Source of the DNA: Magicicada septendecula
Lineage: Eukaryota > Arthropoda > Insecta > Hemiptera > Cicadidae
DNA: 64,000 bases
NCBI GenBank assembly: GCA_034769895.1
Contig: CM068373.1
Location: forward strand, 441,173,080 to 441,237,079
Reading direction: 5' to 3'
Every line of letters begins with the position of its first letter. The first letter of the stretch is position 1. Of the stretch, positions 1 to 11,083 are shown in pieces. The position numbers were made by a program, and so were the translations under genes. Under the pieces are notes generated by a model that had not been told where the DNA came from, searched no databases, and worked only from the letters and a program-made list of their open reading frames with translations.

Positions 1-757
1 TATCCCTCCGTTAGGTCAAGAAACTTGATATTACAGTAAAATCAATATTTTATGCATAAGGAAATTGAACTTTAATCAAATTAGTGAATACTCTAGTGTA
101 ATGTGTTTGAAGTATGCTTGCTGGAATGTGTAGCATAAAAATTGTAATGTTAGCATTCTGAAAATCAAGTAACTTGCAATAAATTTTGTTTGCTATTATT
201 AGAATAATGTCCGAGTGAAATGCTTACAAGGCAGTTCTGTAAACTGGTCTGATTGAAAGTTTAAATCCATACCTCGAATTGAATCTTTGCTCTTTGTCAG
301 ATACAAAAAATACAAACTGTAGAGGCTTCTCCAATAAGCCATTGTTTATTGATCTTAATATGGATCCTTCTGTATAAAATAAACATAATAATTTAGAACC
401 CAGTCATTTCTGCATTTCTGATTTTGTTTATTATAAAATTTATAGAATTAATTTAAAAACTTAAAAAATTAGAAAAAATCAGTTAAGAAATTGAAACAGT
501 TAAATAATTTTGGTTACTGCTTGTTTACCAAGTTCTCCCTCGGTAAAGGTTTTAAGGGGTTAGGAGGAAGAGGATTGTTAATTGTTTTTAACAATTACCT
601 TATTGTTAAAAAGTATTTTAAAAAAACAGGATTTTTATCTATAAATGTGTTAATTCAAATGAATTTCATTATTATTATTTCCGACTGTACAGTGTTTACA
701 CATTTTCCGGAACTAAAGAATACAGAAATGCTTGTCCATCCAAAGATCTTCAATTTC
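1..757. other. AT-rich non-coding stretch, probably ZFAND intron
   Basis: I see no gene here. The stretch precedes the first recognisable ZFAND exon, and the family needs an N-terminal A20 finger that is not found downstream, so this is most simply an intron of that gene. The open frame at 491-892 (+) has no recognisable motif and is read through the reverse of a LINE fragment. Confidence 0.4.
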
Positions 758-940
758 TCATTCCCTCAATATAGTTTGAATTTCTTCTATCCAGGTGATA
801 GGCGGTCTTCCTCTTTTCCTTCTTCCTGGTGGGGAGGGGGGCATTCCATAACTCTCCTTGGCAATCTTTCCTGTGCCATTCTTTTCGTGTGACCATTGTA
901 ATTTTTTTGTTTGGATAAAATCAACAATTGAATTTTTCAC
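758..940 (-). pseudogene. LINE polyprotein C-terminal scrap
   Basis: About 60 codons ending a non-LTR retrotransposon polyprotein. The reading shows K-L-Q-W-S-H followed by P-P-G-R-R-K-R-G-R-P and a T-W-I-E-E-I-Q segment. This is the W-G-H...P-G-R-R-x-R-G-R-P-x-x-T-W pattern commonly seen at the C-terminus of insect LINE reverse transcriptases. No RT domain is adjacent, so this is a 5'-truncated insertion remnant inside an intron. The plus-strand fragment at 61073-61360 belongs to the same kind of protein end. Confidence 0.5.
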
Positions 941-1582
941 TCATAAATTTCATGGAGTCGGGAATTAGCTTATTTAGCTTACCCAAAGTTATAAAATATT
1001 CTTTAATACAGTAATGATAGAGGTTTTGTTAATTAAGCTGTTTTGTCGTATAAAGTTTCCATAACAATGACAGAACAGAAATAGATTTGCAGTTTTTAAT
1101 TTCAGTTTTTGATATATGTGTATGTTTGTTTTCCTCCTGTATATGCCTCCTGCTAAAAATTGATTTATAAAGAAAATTAATTAGCAACACATTATGCCCG
1201 GTAAAAAAAGGAAATACTCTGAAATAAGCAAAGAAGTGAGTATATGTACAAATATTTTTATTTTAAGAATTTGTTGTGTTCAATTTCATTAACTTTCTGT
1301 AGGATTTCTGACAAGATAATTGAAACCAACATGATAAACCAACAACATAATTGAATCATCTAGTGTGTAATAATTAGACATGAATGTAGTGGGCATTGAA
1401 GTTTATGTTAAAAATGTTTTGAGGTGAAAAAAATTAGTGGAATTTAGATAAAAATTATTTAATTCAAAAAATATATTGTTTCCATTGCTTAGAAACTAAA
1501 TTAATTTTCACAAACATGAAGTCAAAATTATTTATGACATTAACACAGATCTAACATGACAACACTGTACTGTAATGGAAAG

Positions 1583-1646
1583 ACGAAGTGCTGGGCAGGA
1601 GGCGTTGTCAGGAGACGAAAACGCTAGTGCTCCTGACACAGCAGAG
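1583..1646 (+). CDS. AN1/A20 zinc-finger protein (ZFAND5/6-like), internal linker exon
   Basis: Internal exon coding for the low-complexity linker between the A20 and AN1 fingers (reading S-A-G-Q-E-A-L-S-G-D-E-N-A-S-A-P-D-T-A-E). It ends at a GAG|GTATG donor in phase 0, and the next exon continues in frame as T-E-G-E-A-A-G. I chose the AG at 1581-1582 as acceptor; the AG at 1587-1588 is possible, and an in-frame ATG at 1575 would allow an alternative start. The A20 exon is not visible and should lie before the window. Acidic, Ser/Ala-rich composition fits ZFAND linkers. Confidence 0.6.
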
Positions 1647-2000
1647 GTATGAATAGATTTGCAAATCACATATTTAAACTTTTCAAAAGTACTAAAATTA
1701 GTTTAATGAGGTTAGATGGTTGTTTTACTTCCATGGAACTTGTATAGTTGTCTTTGTTTAGGAAGAAGTAGAGAACAGATTCAAATTTGGCTATATGGAA
1801 CCTGTTTAAATATGCAGGTTTATTAATAGGGAAGTAAAATGATTTGTGGAGTTCTGTATTTATTTATGTCTAAGCCGCATATTGGGTCAGTTTGGAAATA
1901 TCAAGACACATAGATGACTGTAAGAATTTATAGAAATAAAACAATTTTAAGAAATTTTGCAATGCCATGTGCATTAACATTCATAAACGGTACATAAATT

Positions 2001-2242
2001 GTGTGTGTGTGTGTGTGTGTGCACAAAAAATAAGTAGGTAAAAAATTTTGTCGTTAGAACATTTACTAGTGTGTTGTTAGGGGTTAGAGCTATTATAGTT
2101 TATTTTACATCCCATCCGGTGTTGGAATTTGTCGTTATTCTCATTTAGTTGTGTACTGTACACTGAATCTAAGGTTGTTGTGTAAGATGACATGATATTG
2201 ATAATAGTACAAATTTTTATTAATCTAAAATTATGGGTCTCA

Positions 2243-2340
<98 letters not shown>
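2001..2340. repeat. (GT)n microsatellites
   Basis: Two pure GT runs, a short one at about 2001-2020 and a long one at about 2245-2340 (close to 48 units). The open frames of Cys-Val or Thr-His dipeptides across them are artefacts of the repeat. Confidence 0.95.
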
Positions 2341-2341
<1 letters not shown>

Positions 2342-2474
2342 GCCGCTTGTCTCTCCAAACTTGTAATTATCATTATTTATGGTTGTATGTCCTAATACTC
2401 AATTATGTCCTCAAAATTAGGTAAACTGTGGTGATAATTGATACTGGAGGCCTTTACTTGATGAAAATCCATTA

Positions 2475-2643
2475 TATTAAAGAAAACTAAAACTTGTTTT
2501 CGTGATTTTCACTCGTCATTTATTTAAAATATACCACATAACTCCATAAATCTATAGTACTTTAGATTTATGGAGTTATGTGGTATATTTTAAATAAATG
2601 ACGAGTGAAAATCACTAAAACAAGTTTTTAGTTTTCTTTAATA
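2475..2643. repeat. 169-bp near-perfect palindrome (snap-back MITE-like)
   Basis: Two arms of about 79 bp (2475-2553 and 2564-2643) are inverted copies with only a few differences, separated by a 10-nt spacer (2554-2563). The outer ends read TATTAAAGAAAAC and its reverse complement. Any transcript of the ZFAND intron would fold into a long hairpin. It may be a palindromic MITE or a local inverted duplication; no coding potential. Confidence 0.85.
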
Positions 2644-3061
2644 AACTGTGGTGTATTGACTAACAGCTTGGAAGGAGAGATTCCATAGTTTTATACATTA
2701 TTTTTTATTATCATCCTCTGGGATGGTGTTAGTTGGCTGCGTTAGTTTTAAATCAATATAGTAAATTCATACACGTGGTAAATCCAGATGTCCTCTCTTG
2801 GATTGCGATTTGGATTATTGCTGAAGATAGTTGTCGTTACTTTGGGATTATGCATGAAAGTTAGTTTTGCACTTGCATATGGAGGATATTAAATTTTCTC
2901 TATGTCCCTTTTAACTTTTTTGAAAGTGAATCAAAAGCAGTAGGAAAACAGAAGTGAAATTAACAGTAGCCGTGAAATCGTAGTATAACATGGTTGCAAT
3001 TATGAAATTGAACATTTCAATGTAACTCACATTCTTCACAGTAGGGGTTGATCTCGCATGT

Positions 3062-3275
3062 AAACTTTTCGTGGTTTTTGTTAATAATAACACTGTTTCG
3101 GTTGAACACACATTTTTATTTCGTTTTAAACCAAACATTTCGCTCACACTGTGCTCTGTCGCAGTTGAGCCATTGAGAATGCAGTGTGAAATGTTAGGTT
3201 TTAAAAGAAATAAAAAGATATGTTTGACCAAAAAATGGTGTTCTTATTACTTTGCTTTGTTTAAACTTTTCATTT
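3062..3275. repeat. Imperfect inverted repeat, ~95-bp arms
   Basis: The stretch at 3062-3160 reappears inverted and diverged at 3174-3275. Shared blocks include AAACCAAACATTTC / GAAATGTTAGGTTTT and the CACACTG / CAGTGTG pair near the centre. It looks like an older palindromic MITE in the ZFAND intron. Confidence 0.6.
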
Positions 3276-4605
3276 GTAAGAAACAAAGGGCAGAAGCTAA
3301 CTGGTACATGAATATAACAAACCTAAGTGCTCCGGTATTAAACCCAAACCTGTTTTGGAGTTACTTTTATTCAGACCAAAATGATTTGTGTTGTGTGCTG
3401 AGATATTGGCATAGGCCGTCTCGTGTCATCGGAGAGACAAAACAGATTAACAACAATTTCAACAGGGATGACAGTTTCAACTTACCACATGTTTTTAAAA
3501 CCACTTATAATTACATAATGTTTGCAATGTTATATTATCTGTTATAGCTATTACTATGATTATTGGTAGAACACTGACTGGTTGGGTTATTTGTAAAATA
3601 CAACATCGTTTTATACCCTTATCATCATCACAGGTTTCCTAATAAGGATTAGAGCCATGACCTGTTGTGGCATTCAGCCCTGGTACTGTTCACACGTATA
3701 CCACCAGACGGAAACCACAGTATCATTTGACCATGTGTGTGGTGGAGAGGAGCAATTTTGTGTGTGTGTGTGTTTTCATATATGGGTGATATGTGTCGCC
3801 CATCTCGACTAGACTGTTGATTTGGCTGATTAATATGTAGATAGGGTTAGATAGACTCAACCTTGAGCCAACCTACTACACAGCATGATAAATTGACACC
3901 ATACAAAGCAAGCTCTCTTTCACTGAACTACCCCACAATTGAGTCACAAAGGCATACTTATAGAGAAATATTCTGGTGTGACCTAAAGTAACATGTTTCG
4001 AACAGAAAAGGAGTTTTTTCCAAATAATAACCATACAATTTTTCAAGAGATGTTAGCCTTGTACAACTTCGTAATGGACTAACTGCATTGTAATAATGCT
4101 TTCTTGACATTTTGACCCAAAAATCTGTATCGACATTAGAAACTGAGAGTGGTGGTTGAAGGACCACACTAGTCTTTCAGCAAGGTCATCAGCTGCCCCA
4201 CTGGAAACTAGCACGGTTTCTTCTTGAGGTCAGAGCATCTAAATAATTTACTACAATGGAGGTAGTGTGTCAGGAGGTTTTACTACATGAAATCCAACCA
4301 TTTCATGTGGGAAAAAGAAATTAGATTCAAGTTGTAAGATATAAATACAATAAGAAGTGCCTTGTAAGCCTTGAGCAGTTATAAAAAGGAAGTAGTATAA
4401 TGTTACATACAGTGTTAAGTTGTTTGTGCAAGTTAATTTTAATTGTAATGTTAATAATATATTGTCATTTTGAAATAAGTCACAGTTTTATTGTGGGTAG
4501 TGACTTGCTGCATACTTCTGTCTAGCAGATTACAGACAGTGTTAAAGTGATGTATAACACGGTGAGTATGTTAATAATAACATTTTCTTATGTGTGTATG
4601 TGTAG

Positions 4606-4750
4606 ACGGAAGGTGAAGCAGCAGGCAGTAGTAGTAGTAAAGATAATGGCGCAGACCTAGATGAAGGCCATGATAAAGACAAAGATGACAAGGATGCAAA
4701 GAAGAAGAAAAACCGTTGTGCTATGTGTCGCAAGAAGGTTGGCCTCACGG
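4606..4750 (+). CDS. AN1/A20 zinc-finger protein (ZFAND5/6-like), AN1 exon 1
   Basis: Penultimate coding exon. It continues the acidic Ser/Asp/Lys-rich linker (S-S-S-S-K-D-N-G ... H-D-K-D-K-D-D-K-D-A-K-K-K-K) and enters the AN1 zinc finger at N-R-C-A-M-C-R-K-K-V-G-L-T-G. The acceptor follows a T/G-rich tract ending TGTGTAG, and the donor is ACGG|GTATGT in phase 1. The first Cys pair (C-x2-C) of AN1 is here; the remaining ligands come from the next exon. ZFAND5/6 proteins bind ubiquitin through A20 and modulate proteasome and NF-kB or stress signalling in animals; that role is inferred from the family. Confidence 0.88.
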
Positions 4751-5315
4751 GTATGTGTTGAACATTCACACCACTTTCTCAATGAATTATTAAATATAGT
4801 AAAATAGTATACAATGGTGATTAATACTATAATTAATCTTCTGTGTACAACCTCGTTGCGGGCACTGGGTATGTAGGCAACCATAATCAAAAGTGTACTT
4901 ATCTTTTTGCATTCGTGTTTCTATAAGAGGTGACCTTTTATTTTAATAAATATTAAAATACTCTATATATGTAAACTGTTATTTTCACATTGTTTAACTT
5001 TTAATTATAAATTTGTATATTTTGTACAATTATTATTTATTGATGAATGTGGGTTTCCAGAAACAAAAGCAGTTTGCTTTATGTGATTCATTAAATTGAT
5101 TTTGTATTTGATGAATGTATAAAATCTGATTCAAACATTCGCAAACTGCGTGGAATCGGTGATCAGATTCGTAGTTTGGGGGTTCAAACTGTGCTAAACT
5201 AGTATTTGAAAATAACAGGTACGAACTATACCGTTCTAAAAAAGTAATAAGTACAAATACCTGTATTATATACTTATTATATATATACCTGTATTATATA
5301 ATTTGTTATAAGAAA

Positions 5316-5883
5316 TAGCCCAGGCGCCAGAGACAATTTGAGCACCTACTAACCTGGCACTAAATCCAAAGTGGCCGATTTAATCGGATTCTGGTAGGTA
5401 TTTGTTAGAAAAATGAAATAAGAAATTGTTGCCATCGCCATCCCGTGAGCTTCATAATAAAAAAAATGGCGAATTGGTGCAAAAAAACGGGTTTTTGCTA
5501 TTATCTTCAATAAATATGATTTTCATGAAAAAAATACAAGAGGACTAATTTAAAGACCATAAAATGTTCTATAAGAAAGGTCTCTAGTAAAATTCTTATA
5601 AAGCCAACCGTTTCGGAGTTAATCATAGTTGAAAATCTCGCAATTTTCCATCCCAAGTAAGTTGGTGCCATCTTACAACGGCAAAAAACCAGTTTTTTAC
5701 TATTATCTTCATAAGTATTAGTTTTATGAAAAAATCAATAAAGAACTAATTTAAAGAGCATTATATATTTAACTGTATCAAATAATTTTTAATTCATTCA
5801 ATAAATAATTTTTTGAAATAATTAATTTTCTTTTTCAATTAAATAGATTAATTGATGTTATTAATTTTTTAATATTATTATAG

Positions 5884-5918
<35 letters not shown>

Positions 5919-7568
5919 ACTAATTTATAAATTTAAAAATCTTGTTTTATCAATAAGGCATAATTATTTTGCATTAGAATGTTAAAAAAATGTTGACACG
6001 TATATATAACCTGTTAATTTATATTCATACGTATGTATTGTTTGTTGTTATGGTTACTATATAATACTCAATATTTACATTTGCTGAATTCGATGTATCA
6101 TTATATTTTAGAACCTAAGCATTATTTGATAGTTTTCTATCAAATAGTTAATTTTTTAATCAGTCCATTCTAAAGCATTTTAAATTCTTCCATTAGTCGC
6201 TACTTTTTTAATGTACTCACCACTGTAAAAAAACTCCTTGAATGTATAATAGAACCAACAGTCTTCTGGCAGCTTGGAGGAAAGTTCATTCATTTAATTA
6301 AAAAAAAACACACTTCCTTTTAAATAAAAATATTATATAATATTTCATTAATAAACAAAATATTAGGTAACAGTAACCAAAGAAATACAAAATTAGTGGA
6401 AGATTGAATGAATTATGCTCCGAAATGCGTAGAATGTATACGACTCGTAGCGTATATACCAGTGGGCACCTTTGACGCGCAGCTCCTGACAGCTGTGACT
6501 CGAGCGACCATTCTTCTACCCGTATTTTATGTATCTTTGAACCTGATGTATTTAAAACTCGAGAACCTACCTGGAATTTCTTTTTTATCAAGCGTAACTA
6601 AAATTCTTAATGAAAATAATGCTATAGTTTGAAATCGTCATTATCAGTTTAAAAAATAATATTAATATAAACGTGTAAAAATTTCCTGTTTGCGCACTTA
6701 TTTGTTTATAATTATTAATTTTAAAAATAAAATGTTAAAGTAAATATTTCTTTTCAACATAGGAAGGTAAACACTTCAAGCTACCAAACCAACTTTGTTT
6801 CATGTACCTAACATCATTTTTAACTATTTAACAGGTATTTATACAATGGTTTTTAGTGTAAATGTAAAAACCATGAATTTAGTAATTTTAAAAGTCTTAT
6901 TTTTTTTAAACTGGTAATATGCAGGAAATTTTGCACATAAGAAATTTAAAGTTTATTGTTTTATTATTGTAATCTTGAAAAAAATCTTTATTTTAAAAAA
7001 ATCTATTTAAAAATATTATTTATTTACACATGTGTACTTTTAGCATATAAAGGTTTGTGTAAATTATTGTAATTTACAAGGAACTTAATTGTTTGGGCAG
7101 AAAATCAATGCATAACCTGAAGATTTACACTTCAAAATGCTTTTTTTTTTATTTCAATGCGTTCATTTTTAACGAAGTTATTACGGTTTAAACCTTTTGT
7201 TTCCTGGATATTTTTTGCCGTTGTAAGATGACGCGAACTTACTTGGGATGGAAAATTGCGAGATTTTCAACTATGATTAACTCCGAAACGGTTGGCTTTA
7301 TAAGAATTTTACTAGAGACCTTTCTTATAGAACATTTTATGGTCTTTAAATTAGTCCTCTATTTTTTTCATAAAAGTCATATTTATGAAGATAATAGCAA
7401 AAAACCGTTTTTTTTGCACCAATTGGACATTTTTTTTTTTATGAAGCTCACGGGATGGCGATGGCAAAAATTTCTTATTTCATTTTCCTAACAAATATCT
7501 ACCAGAATCCGTTTAAATCGGCCACTTTGGATTTAGTGCCAGGTTAAAACCCCTCTGCGACTGGGCTA
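5316..7568. mobile_element. Fold-back DNA element with ~390-bp terminal inverted repeats
   Basis: The left arm (5316 to about 5692) and right arm (about 7210-7568) are long inverted copies. They share blocks such as CTGGCACTAAATCC, CCATCGCCATCCCGTGAGCTTCAT and CGCAATTTTCCATCCCAAGTAAG with their reverse complements. The outermost bases read TAGCCCAG...CTGGGCTA. The left arm also contains a diverged internal duplication (about 5490-5565 repeated at about 5690-5762, around TATTATCTTC and GGACTAATTTAAAGA). The 1.5-kb core is AT-rich and has no recognisable transposase. No clean target-site duplication was found. Superfamily not assigned. Confidence 0.8.
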
Positions 7569-8870
7569 AAATAAATTGAAACTAAAAGTATTCCCAGTGT
7601 TACTTTACACTGTGACTTTATTAAGGTGTTATTGTTTAAAAGAAAATAAGAAACAAGAGAATTTATATGCCCATCTCCCTTTGGGAATACTAATTTTAAG
7701 TTTTCACTAAGAGTACACAAACTGACATAGATTTAGTATTAAATTATTGATTCCATTTTGGTTAGACAAATCAGTTGCAAAACTTAGGCAATGGAATTTA
7801 GAGGCCAAAGAATAGCACAACAAAGAATGTCAGAAAAATTTACATGAGATGTGAAGTTAAAAATCATCTCCAAATCACATTTTATAGCCTATCAGCCACT
7901 TTGCAGGTTATAACAATATAATTCGCTTTTTCAAAATTTACCAATAATATATAATTTGTTATTATAATCTGTATTATGTGTCCGCATAACACACAAGAAT
8001 AAATGTAATATCAGTATGAATTTTTTTCATTTATTAGAAACAGCTTCGTCTCTTTGGCATAGAGATATTCTGAACTTCGATGTTTGGTTCATTTCGTACT
8101 TGTATGGCAATTTGGCACATGCACAGAAATGAAAAAAGTGGCTTCATACTCGTGTACTTGTAATACTCATAATACTTGTAGTACTCATTTACTTGTTGTT
8201 ACTTGTGTACTTATTTACTCGTTAGTTGCTAAGGGGGGTTTGAATTGGAACAGGTATTTCAACTTTTTAGTCGCTGTTATATGCATTCCACAAAAATATT
8301 GTTCCAAAATACCTGTTGTAGGTATATCGGCCCACCTCTACTAGATTGGCAGTAATGCAGTATCGCTCCTTCCTTCATATGTTTCCCTTCAGATTAGTTG
8401 ATTTCTCGTGAGTGCAAGCCATTCTTTGAGGAGATTTCAAAGTTTATCGCCACTTGGGCCCTAGCTGTATTAAAATGATTTGATGAGAAGTTTACTAGCT
8501 CGTTGTGGTCAAATCCCATTGGTTACAGTCAGCAGACACTGGCAGTAAACTCTGTTTTCCATTGACCTGAATGACTTTGAGATCAAGAAAATCATAGAAT
8601 TCAAGAAAATTAATATAGGATTTGAAAAAATCTAAATTGTTAAAAGAGGGTAAAGGAGTGACTGAGCCAGATATTATGAAATTTAAGAAGGAATGCCTAA
8701 CATTTTTTATTAAGACTAAATCCAGGAAAGAAGTCCATTAAAATACAAAGCTGTTAAAGGTCTGTTGTCATTTGATCCTGTAATTATAAGTAATTGGTCA
8801 AGTATTGGAAAGAACAGAATCAATGTTTAACCTCAAGTTCTGTTTGAGAAAAACAGGATTACTGAAGTGA

Positions 8871-9240
8871 TTGCTGAAAAAGCAGTATTCTGTGCTCTGT
8901 AGTGAGGCCAGTGGTGTATTAAAAGACACTTTTGAAATTATGAGTGGACGATTTCTATACATCTTTTTTATACAAAAGCCCAAGTATTATGAACTGTGGG
9001 AAGTTGTTAAATTGGGCCAAACTGTTTCACATGGGAATGCCTCTGTTGAGTCGTGGCTTTCAGTAAACAAATGTCTATTAACAGAAAATGAAAAAGAGGA
9101 TAGTATTGTTGCTTAGCGCATTGTATATGATGCTCTTAAATATTATGTTGGCTTCAAAAATGTTTACATCACCCCAGATGCTTACTGCTTTATGATCTGC
9201 CAGGTAAAAATATGAACAGTATCAAGAGAAAGTAAAAGAG
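8871..9240 (+). pseudogene. DNA-transposon protein C-terminal remnant (S-H-G-N-A motif)
   Basis: The plus-strand reading gives Y-Y-E-L-W-E-V-V-K ... V-S-H-G-N-A-S-V-E-S-W-L-S-V-N-K-C-L ... E-N-E-K-E-D-S-I-V-A, a stop at 9114-9116, then R-I-V-Y-D-A-L-K in the same frame. From memory this S-H-G-x-A-x-V-E-x-x-x-S-V-N-K pattern is the C-terminal (hAT-dimerisation-like) region of a widespread insect transposon protein. About 400 bp downstream (9651-9690) lie paired CAGGGAAAT motifs like those at the ends of the element at 19247-23500, so both may belong to one family. Inactive: in-frame stop, no upstream catalytic region recognised. Confidence 0.5.
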
Positions 9241-10934
9241 AATAAGAAATACCAAGAAAACAATGGCCCAAACCAAAAAATAAAAAATTATATTAAAAAG
9301 TTACAAGATCAGAGACAAGTTTCTTAAATGAAAAAGCAAATAGAAGAAGAAATCAGTTTAAAAATTAGGCGCTTGGAAGATTCTTAACATAAAAATAAAC
9401 TAGTGTTTCTGATAATAATAGTTACATATTTGTTTCTCTGCACATTGAAAGTGAAGTAAAGCTATCCTGTCTTATGATAAGTAAGACACTTTTTTTTGCT
9501 CAATTTAAATGTTAAGTATTTGTTTCCATTTTTAATAATACTCTAATTGTGTTTTATGTCTTACATTTAGTATATAAATGTATTGCAGGTGTAGTTAATA
9601 AAAAATAATTATTTTAAAAATGTATGTAATCTTTCTGAACTTTCCGCATGTCAGGGAAATTTCTCGAAACCATCAGGGAAATTAATTTTGAGATTACCCT
9701 GTTTTTGTTATTCATTTCTGTGGAGCACCACCATTGCTTTTGCCTACACCTGAATTATGTTTTTTTTTTAGTAGCTATGAGCAACTGCCCTCCTCTCTAT
9801 CTACATTGTCCAAGCTGTCACAGTTGGAATCATTGTTAAAATTCGTATGTACCTATGTTCCATACCAGATGCCAATAGCAAAGTAATCAACTGAGTAAAA
9901 AAGAGCGTCATGCAGAGAAGATAATTTCCAAAGATGTATACATCTGCGTTTTTAAGAAATGGACCCGGCTTGATAGCGTACAAATTTATCAATCAATTTC
10001 GATATTGTTGACTGTACGATGTACAGATGGGGGGTTAGGGTTTAATGTACATGTGTACAAGATATTTTCTTGTGGTTAGGTAAGGAGTCGCCTAAAGCTT
10101 GTAGCTTTGTAGCCACTTCCAGCCAGTAAGAAAGTTGAAACAACTGAAGAGTCCAAACATATTTGAGATTGCTATGTTCTTAGGGTATTCAGACTTCAGT
10201 ACATCCATTTTGGTTATCTTGTTTGTTAATTAATTCACAGTATAAAAAAAGAAATACAAATTATGAGTGTTATAAAAAAAATCTTTATATTTTATTTGGT
10301 GGTGTGAACATTTGGGAAGAGTGGCAGATGACAGGATTCCAGTGCTAGACCGGTGGGGAAGAGAGATGTAGGACGGCCGAGAGCGAAGGGGGTCCCGGAA
10401 CAGGCTCAGGATAGAGCCTATTCCTTGAGGTTAATGATGATGATGATATTCTATTTGTGCTTACATTGTTACATTTAAAGTAACTACAAATACGATGGAG
10501 AACTGATTTACCATTAAGTTAGTGGGGAATTCAGAATTCTACCATCAAACGAGTGCCAAGAATAAATATTTTATAGTCTTGTCAAATTCACAGGATTTTC
10601 ACATTACATTAGTTAAATCAGTGCTAGGGCTAAAATATTTTATCATTGTAAAGATATTACTGTTGATTCATCAGGAGATTATTTCATTGTGTCTGTAATA
10701 ATATAGCTCTACAGAATTTGACCAAATAGTGTAAATTATTTTATTTACTTCGTGTAAATTGTCAAAAACGTGTAGTAAATAGAAGTAGCTTAAGTAAATT
10801 ATGCAGAAAATTATTAAATATAATGAAAAGGTGAGTTGAACATTGGTAGGTTTATTAGAAAAAGGTTGTGAAGAAGGGGTATTAAGATTTTGCTTGTTTC
10901 TGAAGTGATTGTAATACTGTATTTATTGTTGCAG

Positions 10935-11083
10935 GATTTGAATGTCGTTGCGGAGGCCTCTACTGTGCTGTACATCGATACTCGGATAAACACGACTGTA
11001 CATTTGATTATCGTGAGCTTGGTGCCCAGGAGATTCGTCGTAACAATCCTGTCGTTGTTGGAGAGAAAATACAGAAAATTTAA
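10935..11083 (+). CDS. AN1/A20 zinc-finger protein (ZFAND5/6-like), terminal exon
   Basis: Last coding exon. After the acceptor GTTGCAG the reading completes AN1 as F-E-C-R-C-G-G-L-Y-C-A-V-H-R-Y-S-D-K-H-D-C and ends F-D-Y-R-E-L-G-A-Q-E-I-R-R-N-N-P then V-V-V-G-E-K-I-Q-K-I and TAA at 11081-11083. With the preceding exon this supplies all eight AN1 zinc ligands (C-x2-C, C-x-C, C-x2-H, H-x-C). The C-terminal N-P-V-V-V-G-E-K-I-Q-K-I is the ending typical of animal ZFAND5/ZFAND6. Which of the two cannot be decided because insects usually keep a single member. Intact, no sign of decay. Confidence 0.93.

Larger units (their letters stand above)
1647..4605 (+). other. ZFAND intron carrying repeats
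   Basis: Intron between the linker exon and the first AN1 exon. It holds (GT)n runs, a 169-bp palindrome (2475-2643) and an imperfect inverted repeat (3062-3275), described separately. The open frames at 2911-3547 follow the inverted repeat and show no domain. No other gene seen. Confidence 0.6.
4751..10934 (+). other. ZFAND intron (6.2 kb) with nested transposon remnants
   Basis: Intron splitting the AN1 finger. It contains the fold-back element at 5316-7568 and the transposase remnant at about 8871-9705. Elsewhere it is AT-rich without recognisable genes. The stretch at 10300-10445 ends in (GAT)n after a GC-richer block and could be a short LINE or SINE end, but I cannot assign it. Confidence 0.7.

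Noticed and set aside
1194..1235. Possible ZFAND first exon (ATG CCC GGT AAA AAA AGG ... GAA|GTGAGT)
   Set aside because: Good donor and ATG but no similarity to ZFAND N-termini and no A20 finger; chance in an AT-rich intron cannot be excluded.
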